Made by a program: the position numbers and the translations under genes. Positions 9,870-18,486 of a DNA stretch of 64,000 bases are shown here, piece by piece; within the stretch, counting starts at the first letter, position 1; each line of letters opens with the position of its first letter. The DNA is taken from the NCBI GenBank assembly GCA_018268085.1, contig JAFDXE010000003.1, positions 1-64,000 on the forward strand, read 5' to 3'. Source of the DNA: Bacteroidota bacterium. Lineage in GTDB: Bacteria > Bacteroidota > Bacteroidia > Chitinophagales > Chitinophagaceae. The notes under the pieces were generated by a model. It saw only the letters and a program-made list of their open reading frames with translations. It searched no databases and was not told the origin of the DNA.

Positions 9870-9956
9870 GTCGCCACGTTGAACAGAAATGCCATTTATG
9901 TATTCAACCGGACTTAATAATATATTGCTAAGCGTACTGATACGAAATCGTTTCTA

Positions 9957-9964
9957 CAAATATA
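9957..9964 (-). promoter_or_regulatory. -7 promoter box for recG
   Basis: TATATTTG on the minus strand fits the Bacteroidota sigma -7 consensus TAnnTTTG exactly. Transcription would start around 9950, upstream of the non-ATG recG extension that begins near 9941 and consistent with a very short leader. No clear -33 TTTG was seen. Confidence 0.45.
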
Positions 9965-10024
9965 TTCGCTAAATCGGGATGATGCAGCGCTTTTACCTCA
10001 TAAAAACCGGATGCAAATAACAGC

Positions 10025-11263
10025 TTACTCCTGTTTTTTTCCTTTTGAGTTATTATTGAATCTCCGGGGAGCATGAAAATTTCTTTTGCCTGTTTTTTTG
10101 GATGATGATGATGGACTGTACTCCGGCGTTTTTCCCAGTTCGGGGGGAACGGTTGCCTTTGGTACCGGCTTACCCAGCAGCCTTTCGATGCTCATCAGTT
10201 TACGTTGTTCTTTTACACTTACGAGTGTGTAGGCTGTTCCTTCGGCGGCAGCTCTTGCAGTACGACCAATGCGGTGTACATAATCTTCCCCATCGTGTGG
10301 TACATCATAATTAATTACGAGGTCGATGTTGTCGATATCTATACCGCGGCTAAGAATATCAGTAGCTACCAGCACAGGCAAACGTCCGCTGTTGAAGTGC
10401 ATGAGTACTTCTTCCCTTTTATCCTGTTCGAGATCGCTGTGTATTTCGTCGGCCAGTATTTTATTGCGTTTAAGCTCCCGCGTGAGTTGCTTTACACTGA
10501 GCTTGCTGCTGCAGAAAATCAGTACCATTTTAAAATCGCGTTGCCGCAACAGGTGTAATACCAATGGAATTTTCTGTTCATCATACACAATGAATGCTTC
10601 CTGAACAATTTTTTCATTGGGTTTGCTGATGGAAATATTGATCTCGGAAGGTTCGTGTAAAATTTTCTTAGCCAGTTCTCTTATTTTGTGTGGCATCGTT
10701 GCAGAGAAGAGCAGGTTCTGTCTTTTAGCCGGTAAATGTTTAATGATAAACATGATATCGTCATAAAATCCCATATCCAGCATCCTGTCGGCTTCATCGA
10801 GCACCAGGTATTTTAACCCGTCTAATTTCACATAGCCCATTTTAATATGCGCCATCATTTTTCCGGGTGTACACACTACAATATCGGCACCGGTACTCAC
10901 TGCTTTTTTTTCCTGTATGAATGCGTTGCCATCACCACCGCCGTAAACAGCAATGGAACTGATGTTGGTAAAATAGGATAAGCCTTCGAGGTGCTGGGAA
11001 ATTTGTATGGCCAGTTCCCTGGTTGGAACAACTACCAGCGCATTGATGGTGTGCTGGTCGTGTTGGGAAGTGATGATCTTATTGATAAGCGGCAATAAAA
11101 ATGCGGCTGTTTTTCCTGTACCAGTTTGTGCAGAGGCGATGATGTCTTTTCCCTGTAAAATCAACGGAATTACCTGTTCCTGTACCGGGGTTGCTTCTTC
11201 ATATCCTGAGGCATCAATGCCTTCCATAAGCCGTTCGTCGAATCCGAAATTTGTAAAATGCAA
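10025..11263 (-). CDS. rhlE: DEAD-box RNA helicase, RhlE type
   Basis: This 412-aa ATP-dependent RNA helicase carries the Q motif (TPVQEQVIP), motif I (SAQTGTGKT, about 44-52), PTREL, LDEADRMLDMGF, SAT, and the C-terminal motifs ATDILSRGIDI and HRIGRTARA. A basic, low-complexity tail (about 375-412) probably contacts RNA. RhlE-type enzymes act in ribosome maturation and RNA turnover. The start is a TTG at 11263: its second codon begins HFTNFGF, the usual family beginning, and no ATG lies upstream in frame. It is a single gene, followed by recG on the same strand about 155 bases on. Confidence 0.92.
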   Translation of the reverse strand: MHFTNFGFDERLMEGIDASGYEEATPVQEQVIPLILQGKDIIASAQTGTGKTAAFLLPLINKIITSQHDQHTINALVVVPTRELAIQISQHLEGLSYFTNISSIAVYGGGDGNAFIQEKKAVSTGADIVVCTPGKMMAHIKMGYVKLDGLKYLVLDEADRMLDMGFYDDIMFIIKHLPAKRQNLLFSATMPHKIRELAKKILHEPSEINISISKPNEKIVQEAFIVYDEQKIPLVLHLLRQRDFKMVLIFCSSKLSVKQLTRELKRNKILADEIHSDLEQDKREEVLMHFNSGRLPVLVATDILSRGIDIDNIDLVINYDVPHDGEDYVHRIGRTARAAAEGTAYTLVSVKEQRKLMSIERLLGKPVPKATVPPELGKTPEYSPSSSSKKTGKRNFHAPRRFNNNSKGKKQE

Positions 11264-11289
11264 AGGTTTCTGAGTTTGGTAACGTGAAG

Positions 11290-11470
11290 ATAAACAATTT
11301 GGAGGAGGTATGAGCTGGTAGCTTTGAGCCGTGAGCTATGAGCTGTGAGGGGTAAAATTTTCAAAGGGGCCAGTATCTATCAACTATCAGCTATTAGCTA
11401 AAAGCTATCTGCTATCGACTTACAACTATCAACACAGCTATCACCTAACATCCCTATAATTATTCTATCT
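11290..11470. repeat. Low-complexity AGCTAT-type repeat pair between rhlE and the S1 gene
   Basis: The divergent gap holds many imperfect copies of AGCTATGAGCTGTGAG-like sequence on its left side and CTATCAACTATCAGCTAT-like sequence on its right. The two blocks are roughly inverted complements and could form a cruciform. Nothing coding is seen. Promoters for both flanking genes must lie in or beside it. Confidence 0.55.
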
Positions 11471-11505
11471 TAATTCCTCATCGTAATTTGCAGCAAATTA
11501 GGCAC

Positions 11506-12345
11506 ATGATAAAAGTTGGCGAATACAATACACTCAGGGTTTTACGAAAAGTAGATTTTGGTATTTACCTCGATGATGGTAAAGACGGAATTTTATTGCC
11601 GAAAAGATTTGTTCCTGCCGATGTGAAAGAAGGCGATGAATTAAAGGTATTCGTGTACCACGATAGTGAAGACAGGATGATTGCAACCACGCAGCATCCG
11701 AAAGCTGTGTTGGGAGACATCGTAAAATTAAGAGCAGTGAATGTTACCGAACAGGGTGCATTTTTAGACTGGGGATTGATGAAAGATATTTTTGTTCCCA
11801 AATCGAAGCAGTTGCAAAAGATGATCCCGAATGGAGAATATCTTGTAAAAATTTACCTCGATGAACAAACCGGGCGGGTAGCTGCTACTGAAAAACTTGC
11901 CCCATTTTTAAGTAATGATCAGCTAACGGTTAAAGAACTGGAAGTGGTTGATCTGATCGTTTATCGCAGAACGGACATTGGTTATGTAGTGATCATCAAT
12001 AACCGACATACCGGTGTACTGCATTTCAATGAAATTTACCGTCATATCCAGGTTGGCGACACCTTCAAAGGTTTTATTAAAAAGATTTACCCGCAGGATA
12101 ATAAAATTGATGTGGCTGCAGGTAAACCAGGCTATGGCAGAGTGGAAGATGAAACCGAAAAAATTATTCGCCTGCTCCGTGAAAACAATGGTTACCTGCC
12201 ATATAATGACAAGAGTGATCCCGAAACGATTTATGCATACTTTGGCATGAGTAAAAAAACCTTCAAAATGACCGTTGGCAATTTGTACCGCCAAAGAAAA
12301 ATAACACTTGAAAAAACCGGTATTAAATTGGCAGAAGAAAATTAA
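11506..12345 (+). CDS. CvfB/YitL-type S1 RNA-binding protein
   Basis: The 279-aa protein matches the CvfB family layout: three consecutive S1/OB-like domains (about 1-65, 66-135, 136-205) and a C-terminal winged helix (about 220-279, containing MSKKTFKMTVGNLYRQRKI). Members bind single-stranded RNA; in staphylococci CvfB affects virulence regulation, while the role in Bacteroidota is unknown. I chose the ATG at 11506 (MIKVGEYN) because the first S1 strand starts there; a TTG six codons earlier is also in frame. The next gene begins 11 bases after the stop, so the two are probably co-transcribed. Confidence 0.85.
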   Translation: MIKVGEYNTLRVLRKVDFGIYLDDGKDGILLPKRFVPADVKEGDELKVFVYHDSEDRMIATTQHPKAVLGDIVKLRAVNVTEQGAFLDWGLMKDIFVPKSKQLQKMIPNGEYLVKIYLDEQTGRVAATEKLAPFLSNDQLTVKELEVVDLIVYRRTDIGYVVIINNRHTGVLHFNEIYRHIQVGDTFKGFIKKIYPQDNKIDVAAGKPGYGRVEDETEKIIRLLRENNGYLPYNDKSDPETIYAYFGMSKKTFKMTVGNLYRQRKITLEKTGIKLAEEN

Positions 12346-12356
12346 ACAGCCTATCG

Positions 12357-13061
12357 TTGAAACGTTTTCTTGCACACGAATTAAAAAAATTATCGCTTGA
12401 GCTGGTATTGCTCATTACGCTGTTTATTGTTTGCCTGTTTGTTTTGTTGTACATGGCCGATATTGTGTTCTATGAAAAAAGCGCCGTATTTGATGATTAC
12501 ATATTCTCATTATTTCAACCCTGTGTAAATAGCAGCAATACGAAAATAATGAGCGTAGTTACTTTCTTTGGCTCTGTTCAGTTTTTGTTACCGGCCAACA
12601 TCCTGCTGTCTGCCCTGTTTTTATTTACGAAGAGTTATAAATGGCATTCGATAAAAATTGCCGCCATTTCAATTACCAGTACGATCGTTTTATTTTCTTT
12701 AAAAGAAATATTACGCAGGGAGCGGCCAATGCTTCCCGTTATTGCCAGGGTACATGGCTATAGTTTTCCAAGCGGACATAGTTTTTCAAGCCTGGTATTT
12801 TACGGCATGCTTGCATACATAGCTTACGCCGGTATCAACAATAAAACCGGGAGAACGGTTACCATAATTTTTCTTATTGCTTTTGCCCTGCTGATCGGTA
12901 TCAGCCGGGTGTACCTTAAAGTACATTTTGCCAGTGATGTTGTTGCCGGCTGGTGCCTGGGTATTATCTGGCTTTTGCTGGGGAGATGGCTGCTTATCAG
13001 CACTGAGAAATCAGTCGACCGGAATTATACTCCTTCTATTAAACCAACCGAACGGGAATGA
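12357..13061 (+). CDS. PAP2-family membrane phosphatase
   Basis: This 234-aa protein has about six transmembrane segments and all three PAP2 catalytic blocks: LKEILRRERP (KxxxxxxRP), FPSGHS (PSGH with the acid-base His) and SRVYLKVHFASD (SRxxxxxHxxxD with the nucleophilic His). Such enzymes dephosphorylate phosphatidate, phosphatidylglycerol phosphate or undecaprenyl diphosphate at the inner membrane. The TTG start at 12357 is preferred because the first ATG would remove the first membrane helix. Its last 37 bases overlap the 3' end of the convergent App1-type gene. Neighbouring phosphatidate phosphatase and lipid kinase genes favour a phospholipid substrate, but this is inference. Confidence 0.87.
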   Translation: MKRFLAHELKKLSLELVLLITLFIVCLFVLLYMADIVFYEKSAVFDDYIFSLFQPCVNSSNTKIMSVVTFFGSVQFLLPANILLSALFLFTKSYKWHSIKIAAISITSTIVLFSLKEILRRERPMLPVIARVHGYSFPSGHSFSSLVFYGMLAYIAYAGINNKTGRTVTIIFLIAFALLIGISRVYLKVHFASDVVAGWCLGIIWLLLGRWLLISTEKSVDRNYTPSIKPTERE

Positions 13062-14086
13062 ATAACCGCTTCTGCACTGTGTTTGAAATAGCAGTAATGA
13101 ATGCCTAGATTCTTGATCGATTCCAGCTTTGCTTTTACACCGGCTTTAGGAGCATTTCCTACCTGGCGGATGTACACGCAAAACAACTGATGTCTAAAAT
13201 GTTCCGCAACGGAAGCATAAATAACAGGATCTTCCTGTGAATCATCTCCCAGTAAAATAAAACGATGTTCGGGATAAGCTTCCAGTACTCTTGTAATACG
13301 CATGAATTTTGTTGAATGATTGTTCTGCCCTGTTTTAAACACCTGGCTGAATCTTTTTACCTGGTTAAGCAGGTACACACCCTCAGGTATGTTGTTCTTG
13401 GCCGAGAAATCACGAATGTACTGGTATAAATTCCATTCACTGCTGGATACATAAAAAAAGGGATTCGTGATCTCATCCTTCGCATGTGTATTTGCCAGCA
13501 ACTGGTAGTGGTTCACCACGCCTTCAAACGGCTTACGGCTAAGAGCATTTTCGGTGAGTAAAACATACAACCGCCTGCGCAAATTAGCGGAATAGGAAAT
13601 TAAAAATGTATCATCAATATCGGAAATGAAAGCAAACTGGGTTTCATGAGGAATAACCAGTGAGGTGGAGGTTGAAGCAATTACCTGTTGATCATCTGAA
13701 ATTAAATCTACCTGCACTTTATGAATGCCGGTAACGGGAATCATTAGGGGCTGCCATTCAAATTTAAAGAAGCCGTCTTTTTGAGACCGGGTTGTATATA
13801 TTTTCCCGTTCCAGGTTAATTGCAGCAAGGCAGTCGGCTGCGTTTTAATCATAAATAACCTCAACAGGGAAAGCGCATTTATCATAACATGCTGCCGGTA
13901 CGTTTTTCTTGGCAACGGACTTAAAGAAAACACATGGCCATATAAAAAACAGTGGGTTTTGTTTCCAAATCCTGTATATGCTTTTACCACCGGTTCGTTG
14001 GTTAACCTGAACCACCTCAGCAATGCCGATGAAATTTTTTCACCCAAAGATTTTTTCCTCTCTTTACTGCTAATCTCTACTTTCAT
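13025..14086 (-). CDS. App1-family phosphatidate phosphatase (DUF2183)
   Basis: The 353-aa protein contains the App1 catalytic domain with the HAD-like DIDDT motif (residues 156-160) and the later LLGDDSQEDPVIY block (about 280-295) that completes the acidic site. The N-terminal half (to about 145) is an Ig-like or C2-like beta domain seen in other family members. Yeast App1 is a Mg-dependent phosphatidate phosphatase; the bacterial members are inferred to be similar. It is cytosolic, with no signal peptide. It is divergent from the lipid-kinase gene with only 17 bases between the starts, and its 3' end overlaps the PAP2 gene, so three phospholipid enzymes are packed together. Confidence 0.88.
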   Translation of the reverse strand: MKVEISSKERKKSLGEKISSALLRWFRLTNEPVVKAYTGFGNKTHCFLYGHVFSLSPLPRKTYRQHVMINALSLLRLFMIKTQPTALLQLTWNGKIYTTRSQKDGFFKFEWQPLMIPVTGIHKVQVDLISDDQQVIASTSTSLVIPHETQFAFISDIDDTFLISYSANLRRRLYVLLTENALSRKPFEGVVNHYQLLANTHAKDEITNPFFYVSSSEWNLYQYIRDFSAKNNIPEGVYLLNQVKRFSQVFKTGQNNHSTKFMRITRVLEAYPEHRFILLGDDSQEDPVIYASVAEHFRHQLFCVYIRQVGNAPKAGVKAKLESIKNLGIHYCYFKHSAEAVIHSRSVGLIEGV

Positions 14087-14103
14087 GGCTGTAAATTAAC
14101 TAC

Positions 14104-14985
14104 ATGAACGGAAGCCGGAAATTTTTATTTATCATCAATGCCCGTTCGGGGCCAGGTAATGTAAGCTGGGAAGAAATCATCAACAAATATTTTAAGGGTA
14201 AGCCAGGTATTGCCGTTTGTATCAACCTTGAAAAAAGTACAACCATTGATACACTGAAACAACAGATTCTTCAGGAAAAGCCACATGCCGTTATAGCTGT
14301 TGGCGGAGATGGAACAGTGTCTCTCGTTGCACAATCAGTTACCGGAACAAAAATTCCTTTAGGTATTTTACCGGCAGGTTCTGCTAACGGTATGGCAAAA
14401 GAATTAAATATTCCTGCCGATGCAGGTGCGGCTTTGGAAATTATTGAAAACGGAATTGCGGGTGCATGCGATGCGATACTGATCAATCAAAAACTTGTTT
14501 GTTTGCATCTTGCAGATATTGGTATTAATGCACAATTCATAAAATATTTCAGTGAAGGAAAATTGCGTGGCTGGCTGGGTTATGCAAAGGTTTTCCTGAA
14601 AACCATCTGGCGTTCACAGAAAATAAATATTACGATTGATACCGAAGAAAAAAAAATCAGCACCAAAGCATATATGGTAGTATTGGCCAATGCCAGTAAA
14701 TATGGAACCGGCGCTGTAATAAACCCGGAAGGGAGAACAGATGATGGTAAATTTGAAGTGGTACTGGTATATTCGCTTTCATTTGTTGAGGTACTGAAAA
14801 CACTTTTTAAACCAAAGAGCATAGATCCTAAAAAGATCGAATCGTTTCACAGCAGGAAGATCAGTATCCGATCGAGGAAAAAAGTACATTTCCAGGTAGA
14901 TGGAGAATATATAGGCAAAACAGATATACTGAATGCAGCAGTACTTGCAGATTATATCCAGGTCATCAGGCCTGTTCAGGATTAA
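14104..14985 (+). CDS. Diacylglycerol kinase-like lipid kinase (YegS/DagK family)
   Basis: This 293-aa protein has the DAGK catalytic domain: the N-terminal NARSGPG loop (12-18), the nucleotide-binding GGDGT (67-71) and LGILPAGSANGMAKEL (about 86-101). The C-terminal beta-sandwich carries the VDGEYI motif typical of YegS/BmrU/DgkB relatives. Such enzymes phosphorylate diacylglycerol or related lipids with ATP. The neighbouring App1 and PAP2 genes encode the opposite reaction, so a phosphatidate/diacylglycerol cycle is plausible. It is complete, starts with ATG, and is followed after 12 bases by the DinB-like gene. Confidence 0.9.
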   Translation: MNGSRKFLFIINARSGPGNVSWEEIINKYFKGKPGIAVCINLEKSTTIDTLKQQILQEKPHAVIAVGGDGTVSLVAQSVTGTKIPLGILPAGSANGMAKELNIPADAGAALEIIENGIAGACDAILINQKLVCLHLADIGINAQFIKYFSEGKLRGWLGYAKVFLKTIWRSQKINITIDTEEKKISTKAYMVVLANASKYGTGAVINPEGRTDDGKFEVVLVYSLSFVEVLKTLFKPKSIDPKKIESFHSRKISIRSRKKVHFQVDGEYIGKTDILNAAVLADYIQVIRPVQD

Positions 14986-14997
14986 ATAAAAAACATC

Positions 14998-15441
14998 ATG
15001 AAGCAATTTTTCAGGGAGCTATTTGAATACAATTTGTATGTTAATCAACAGGTGTGCGATAGCATTGAATCAAATGCCGGAGCAGTTACAGCCAGAACGA
15101 TCGGGTTATTTTCACACCTATTGAATGCGCACCAGATCTGGAACAGTCGTATCGATGGTAACGCCATTGTAATTGATCCCTGGACTGTAAGCACTGCCGC
15201 AGCTTTTCAACAGGCTAATTTGGTTAACCATCAAAAATCATTGGAGTTAATAGAAATACACAACCTTGATACCATCATCAATTATACAAATACAAAAGGC
15301 CTGTCGTTTCAGAACAGTATCCGCGATATACTTTTTCACATCATCAATCATTCTACTTATCACAGGGCACAAATTGCTACAGCGTGCAAGCAGTCGGGAA
15401 TACAACCGGTAGTGAGTGATTACATCATCTACAGGAGATAA
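14998..15441 (+). CDS. DinB-like (YfiT/DinB superfamily) metal-binding four-helix protein
   Basis: The 147-aa protein has the DinB helical-bundle pattern. An early His-rich helix (SHLLNAHQIW, His40 and His45) and the closing INHSTYHRAQIA helix supply the HxxxH pair that normally binds a divalent metal. DinB-fold proteins include thiol-dependent transferases and many of unknown function; despite the name they are unrelated to DNA polymerase IV. It is cytosolic and complete and probably shares a transcript with the lipid kinase gene (12-base gap). Substrate unknown. Confidence 0.85.
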   Translation: MKQFFRELFEYNLYVNQQVCDSIESNAGAVTARTIGLFSHLLNAHQIWNSRIDGNAIVIDPWTVSTAAAFQQANLVNHQKSLELIEIHNLDTIINYTNTKGLSFQNSIRDILFHIINHSTYHRAQIATACKQSGIQPVVSDYIIYRR

Positions 15442-15559
15442 AGTTTCAATGTTAATAAAGGCATCTAAAATTTTAACTTAATAAAATATAATTTTCGGCA
15501 ATAAATTACGGACTTTGCTTTTGTATTTTCCACTATTTATTTAAAACAAAACTTCAACA

Positions 15560-15829
15560 ATGAAAAAGTTCTTCCTGCCTTTCATGCTGTGCTTTGTAAT
15601 TTCAGTAGCAGGCATGGCTCAAACCAGTAATCCCGGAAAAGCAACGACTACTGCAAATGCAAACAAAAAAATTACTTCAAAAAAAGTAGCAACAAAAAAA
15701 GATGGCAGCCCGGATATGCGGTACAAAGAGAATAAGGTAGCCAAAGCCACTACAGGGCCGGCAAAAAAAGATGGCACCCCCGACATGCGGTATAAAAAAA
15801 ATAAAGCTGCAGCAAAACCAAAAAGCTAA
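15560..15829 (+). CDS. Small exported basic protein with duplicated KKDGxPDMRYK motif
   Basis: The 89-aa protein has a signal peptide (about 1-20, ending MAQ). The mature part is lysine- and alanine-rich and contains two copies of KKDG(S/T)PDMRYK(E/K)NK (residues 46-59 and 69-82) 23 residues apart. The mature product is strongly basic. Similar DGTPDMRYK motifs occur in other small Bacteroidota secreted proteins (recollection, not searched). Function unknown. A good terminator lies 17 bases after the stop and the gap to the DinB-like gene is 118 bases, so it is probably a single-gene unit. Confidence 0.75.
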   Translation: MKKFFLPFMLCFVISVAGMAQTSNPGKATTTANANKKITSKKVATKKDGSPDMRYKENKVAKATTGPAKKDGTPDMRYKKNKAAAKPKS

Positions 15830-15845
15830 TTTATTATTAAATAGG

Positions 15846-15869
15846 GCCTCGTTAAGTCGGGGCTTTTTT
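15846..15869 (+). terminator. Rho-independent terminator
   Basis: GCCTCG (15846-15851) pairs with CGGGGC (15858-15863) with one G-U pair around a 6-base loop, followed by six T. It ends the transcript of the small DGxPDMRYK protein, just before the mprF-like gene. Confidence 0.8.
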
Positions 15870-15903
15870 GTTTCCAATACCTTCGCCACTTTGAAATACC
15901 ATT

Positions 15904-18486
15904 ATGCGCTACCTGTTTAACCGGCTTAAAACTTTTCCCGCCTATTCCTATTGGAGAGAAACGCTTTCTGTACTGATGTTGCTACTTGCTTTTATTTTTT
16001 TCCGAAGCGAACGTAAGGAACTGATGGCTATTGTACCATCCCTTCAACACGCTGATCCGGCATGGATACTGGCAGGAGTTGCCGTTAGTGTATTATATAT
16101 TTTCTTTCAAAGTGGCATGTATGTAAATTGTTTTGCTGCCATCGGTTTAACATTAAACTGGCTTAATGCAATTGAGCTGTTTTTAAAACGTAACCTGCTG
16201 AGTATTTTTTTACCAGCCGGTGGAGTAAGTTCATTGGCCTATACACCAACAGAGTTAAGAAAGAAACGTTTCAATAAGATCCAGGTACACCAGGCGAGTG
16301 GCTTATATGCTTTTACGGGCCTGCTAACGGTGATACTTGTAGGATTGCCGGTAATTGTTGTGGCTATTTATGGCAATAAAGATATACAGGGTGCATGGAT
16401 TGGGCTGGTACTAATGATTGGATTGCTGATCGCTTTATATTACCTGGTAAAGTCTTTGAAAATTGACGGGCAGCTATATCGCTTCATCGAACGTAAATTT
16501 CCATCATTCGCTCCATTCATTAAAGAGATGTTTGAAGCCGATATAAAAGGAAAAAAATATGCAGGTGCAGTAGGTTACTCGATGCTGGTTGAACTGAGTG
16601 GCATTTTCCATTTGCTGATTGCGATGCTGGCTTTGGGTTTACCGGTGTCGTTATCAGGCGCTGCCGTTGCGTATATGGCGTCTATATTGCTCATGATCTC
16701 TTCTCCCTTTTTGCGTGGCCTCGGCGCCATTGAAATTTCAATGCTGTATGTGCTGAGCATGTACGGTTACAGTGCAACCGAAGCATTGTCGATAACCATT
16801 CTATACAGGGTATTTGAATTCTGGCTGCCACTTGCAATGGGAATATTTTCATTTTTGTGGAGAGGAAGAAATCTTTTTATAAGAATTATGCCGGCCGTAT
16901 TTATTTTTTCACTCGGACTGGTAAATATCATTTCAGCTATTTTACCGCCTGAAAAAATGCGCTTAAAACTGATCAGGCAGTTTTTACCATTGGATGCCAT
17001 AAACGGAAGTACGTTGCTTGTATTGTTTATCGGCTTTGCATTACTGATTACCTCAGCATTTATGTTGAAAGGTTTAAAAAATGCATGGTTCATTTCAATT
17101 GTACTTTCGGCTGTTTCCCTGATCGGGAATATCACAAAAGCACTCGATTATGAGGAAGCGATTTTTGCAGCAGTGATCATTATTATTTTGTTGTTAACGA
17201 GGAACCAGTACCGCATCCGGAGCAGCATTAAATGGGTTCGACTGGGATTTTTATCTGTTGCCATTGTATTTGCCGCTGTATTGATCTTTGGCTATGTAAG
17301 TTTTTATTTTATTGATAAGCGACATTTCGGAATTGATTTCAATGGCGAACAGGCTTTGATCCACACAGCCCGTTGTTTTTTACTTGTGGAAGATTCAACC
17401 ATTCAGCCACAAACAAATTTTGCTTTACAATTCCAGGTCATCATCAGGTTGCTTGGATTTTTATCCTGGGCATTCCTGCTGTTCACACTTATCAAACCAT
17501 TTTTTCACGTAGCCCCCGTCAACGCATCCGGAAGGGAAAAAGCATCTTTCCTGTTATCGCAATATGGAAATTCATCGGTTGATTATTTTAAATTATACAA
17601 AGACAAACTCTTTTTCTTTTCAGACCTGCATGATGCATTTATTGCTTACCGTGTGGCCAACGGGTTTGCCATTGTACTGGAAGAACCGGTATGCGATGAA
17701 GAACATAAACTGGAAGTATTGCAGGAGTTTGATATTTCCTGTAAGAAAATGGGACTTAAAACTGCATTTTACAGGGTAGATGAAAATAGTTTCCAGTGGT
17801 TCAACCAGCTTCGCAAACAAAAAATGCTGATTGGACAGGAAGCCATTCTTGAAGTTGAAAAATTTACATTACAAGGCGTTGATAAAAAATCTATCCGTAA
17901 CGGTTTAAACAGCCTGAAGAAAAAAGAATTCACAACTTCCATTCATAAAGCACCGCTTTCTGATGAACTGGTTGGCGAATTAAAAGCTGTTTCCGATGAA
18001 TGGCTGCTTGCATTTGATAAAGGAGAAATCATTTTTTCACAGGGCATGTTTGATGCTGCAGAATTAAAACAACAGGATATCATTTCCATAAAAGACAAGG
18101 AAGGAAAAATTGTTGCGTTCCTTAACATCATACCGGATTATGCACCCGATGAATGTACTTATGACTTAATAAGAAAAACTGCACAGGCGCCCGGCGGATG
18201 TATGGATGCCCTGATCATTGCACTTGTTGATTATGCGAAAGAGAAAAAATACCAGTTCATCAATCTCGGACTTGTTCCTTTAAGCGGGTTATCGCATCCT
18301 GAAAATCCTGCGGAACAACTGATCAAGTATGCATCTACCCGGTTAACAAGATTCAAACAATACCACAGCATGCGTAATTTTAAAGAAAAATACGCAACGA
18401 TCTGGGAGAATAAATTCCTGGTGTATGAAAATGATTTCGACCTGATCCTGTTACCAGCCGCTTTAAACAAAGTAATGCAACCTTGA
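15904..18486 (+). CDS. mprF: MprF-like phosphatidylglycerol lysyltransferase/flippase
   Basis: The 860-aa protein has an N-terminal multi-pass membrane half with the flippase-type UPF0104 fold, a further block of membrane helices to about residue 545, and a C-terminal cytoplasmic DUF2156 synthase domain with a GNAT-like double fold (about 555-855; DKKSIRNGLNSLKKK and FINLGLVPLSGL stretches). MprF transfers an amino acid, classically lysine from Lys-tRNA, to phosphatidylglycerol and flips the product outward, lowering surface negative charge and giving resistance to cationic peptides. Length matches full two-domain MprF. The amino acid transferred is not proven. A VirJ/AcvB-type hydrolase gene overlaps its stop codon. 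Confidence 0.87.
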   Translation: MRYLFNRLKTFPAYSYWRETLSVLMLLLAFIFFRSERKELMAIVPSLQHADPAWILAGVAVSVLYIFFQSGMYVNCFAAIGLTLNWLNAIELFLKRNLLSIFLPAGGVSSLAYTPTELRKKRFNKIQVHQASGLYAFTGLLTVILVGLPVIVVAIYGNKDIQGAWIGLVLMIGLLIALYYLVKSLKIDGQLYRFIERKFPSFAPFIKEMFEADIKGKKYAGAVGYSMLVELSGIFHLLIAMLALGLPVSLSGAAVAYMASILLMISSPFLRGLGAIEISMLYVLSMYGYSATEALSITILYRVFEFWLPLAMGIFSFLWRGRNLFIRIMPAVFIFSLGLVNIISAILPPEKMRLKLIRQFLPLDAINGSTLLVLFIGFALLITSAFMLKGLKNAWFISIVLSAVSLIGNITKALDYEEAIFAAVIIIILLLTRNQYRIRSSIKWVRLGFLSVAIVFAAVLIFGYVSFYFIDKRHFGIDFNGEQALIHTARCFLLVEDSTIQPQTNFALQFQVIIRLLGFLSWAFLLFTLIKPFFHVAPVNASGREKASFLLSQYGNSSVDYFKLYKDKLFFFSDLHDAFIAYRVANGFAIVLEEPVCDEEHKLEVLQEFDISCKKMGLKTAFYRVDENSFQWFNQLRKQKMLIGQEAILEVEKFTLQGVDKKSIRNGLNSLKKKEFTTSIHKAPLSDELVGELKAVSDEWLLAFDKGEIIFSQGMFDAAELKQQDIISIKDKEGKIVAFLNIIPDYAPDECTYDLIRKTAQAPGGCMDALIIALVDYAKEKKYQFINLGLVPLSGLSHPENPAEQLIKYASTRLTRFKQYHSMRNFKEKYATIWENKFLVYENDFDLILLPAALNKVMQP

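Noticed and set aside
11300..11470. tRNA or riboswitch in the rhlE/S1 gap
   Set aside because: The sequence is built from low-complexity AGCTAT units; no cloverleaf or conserved riboswitch core could be found.
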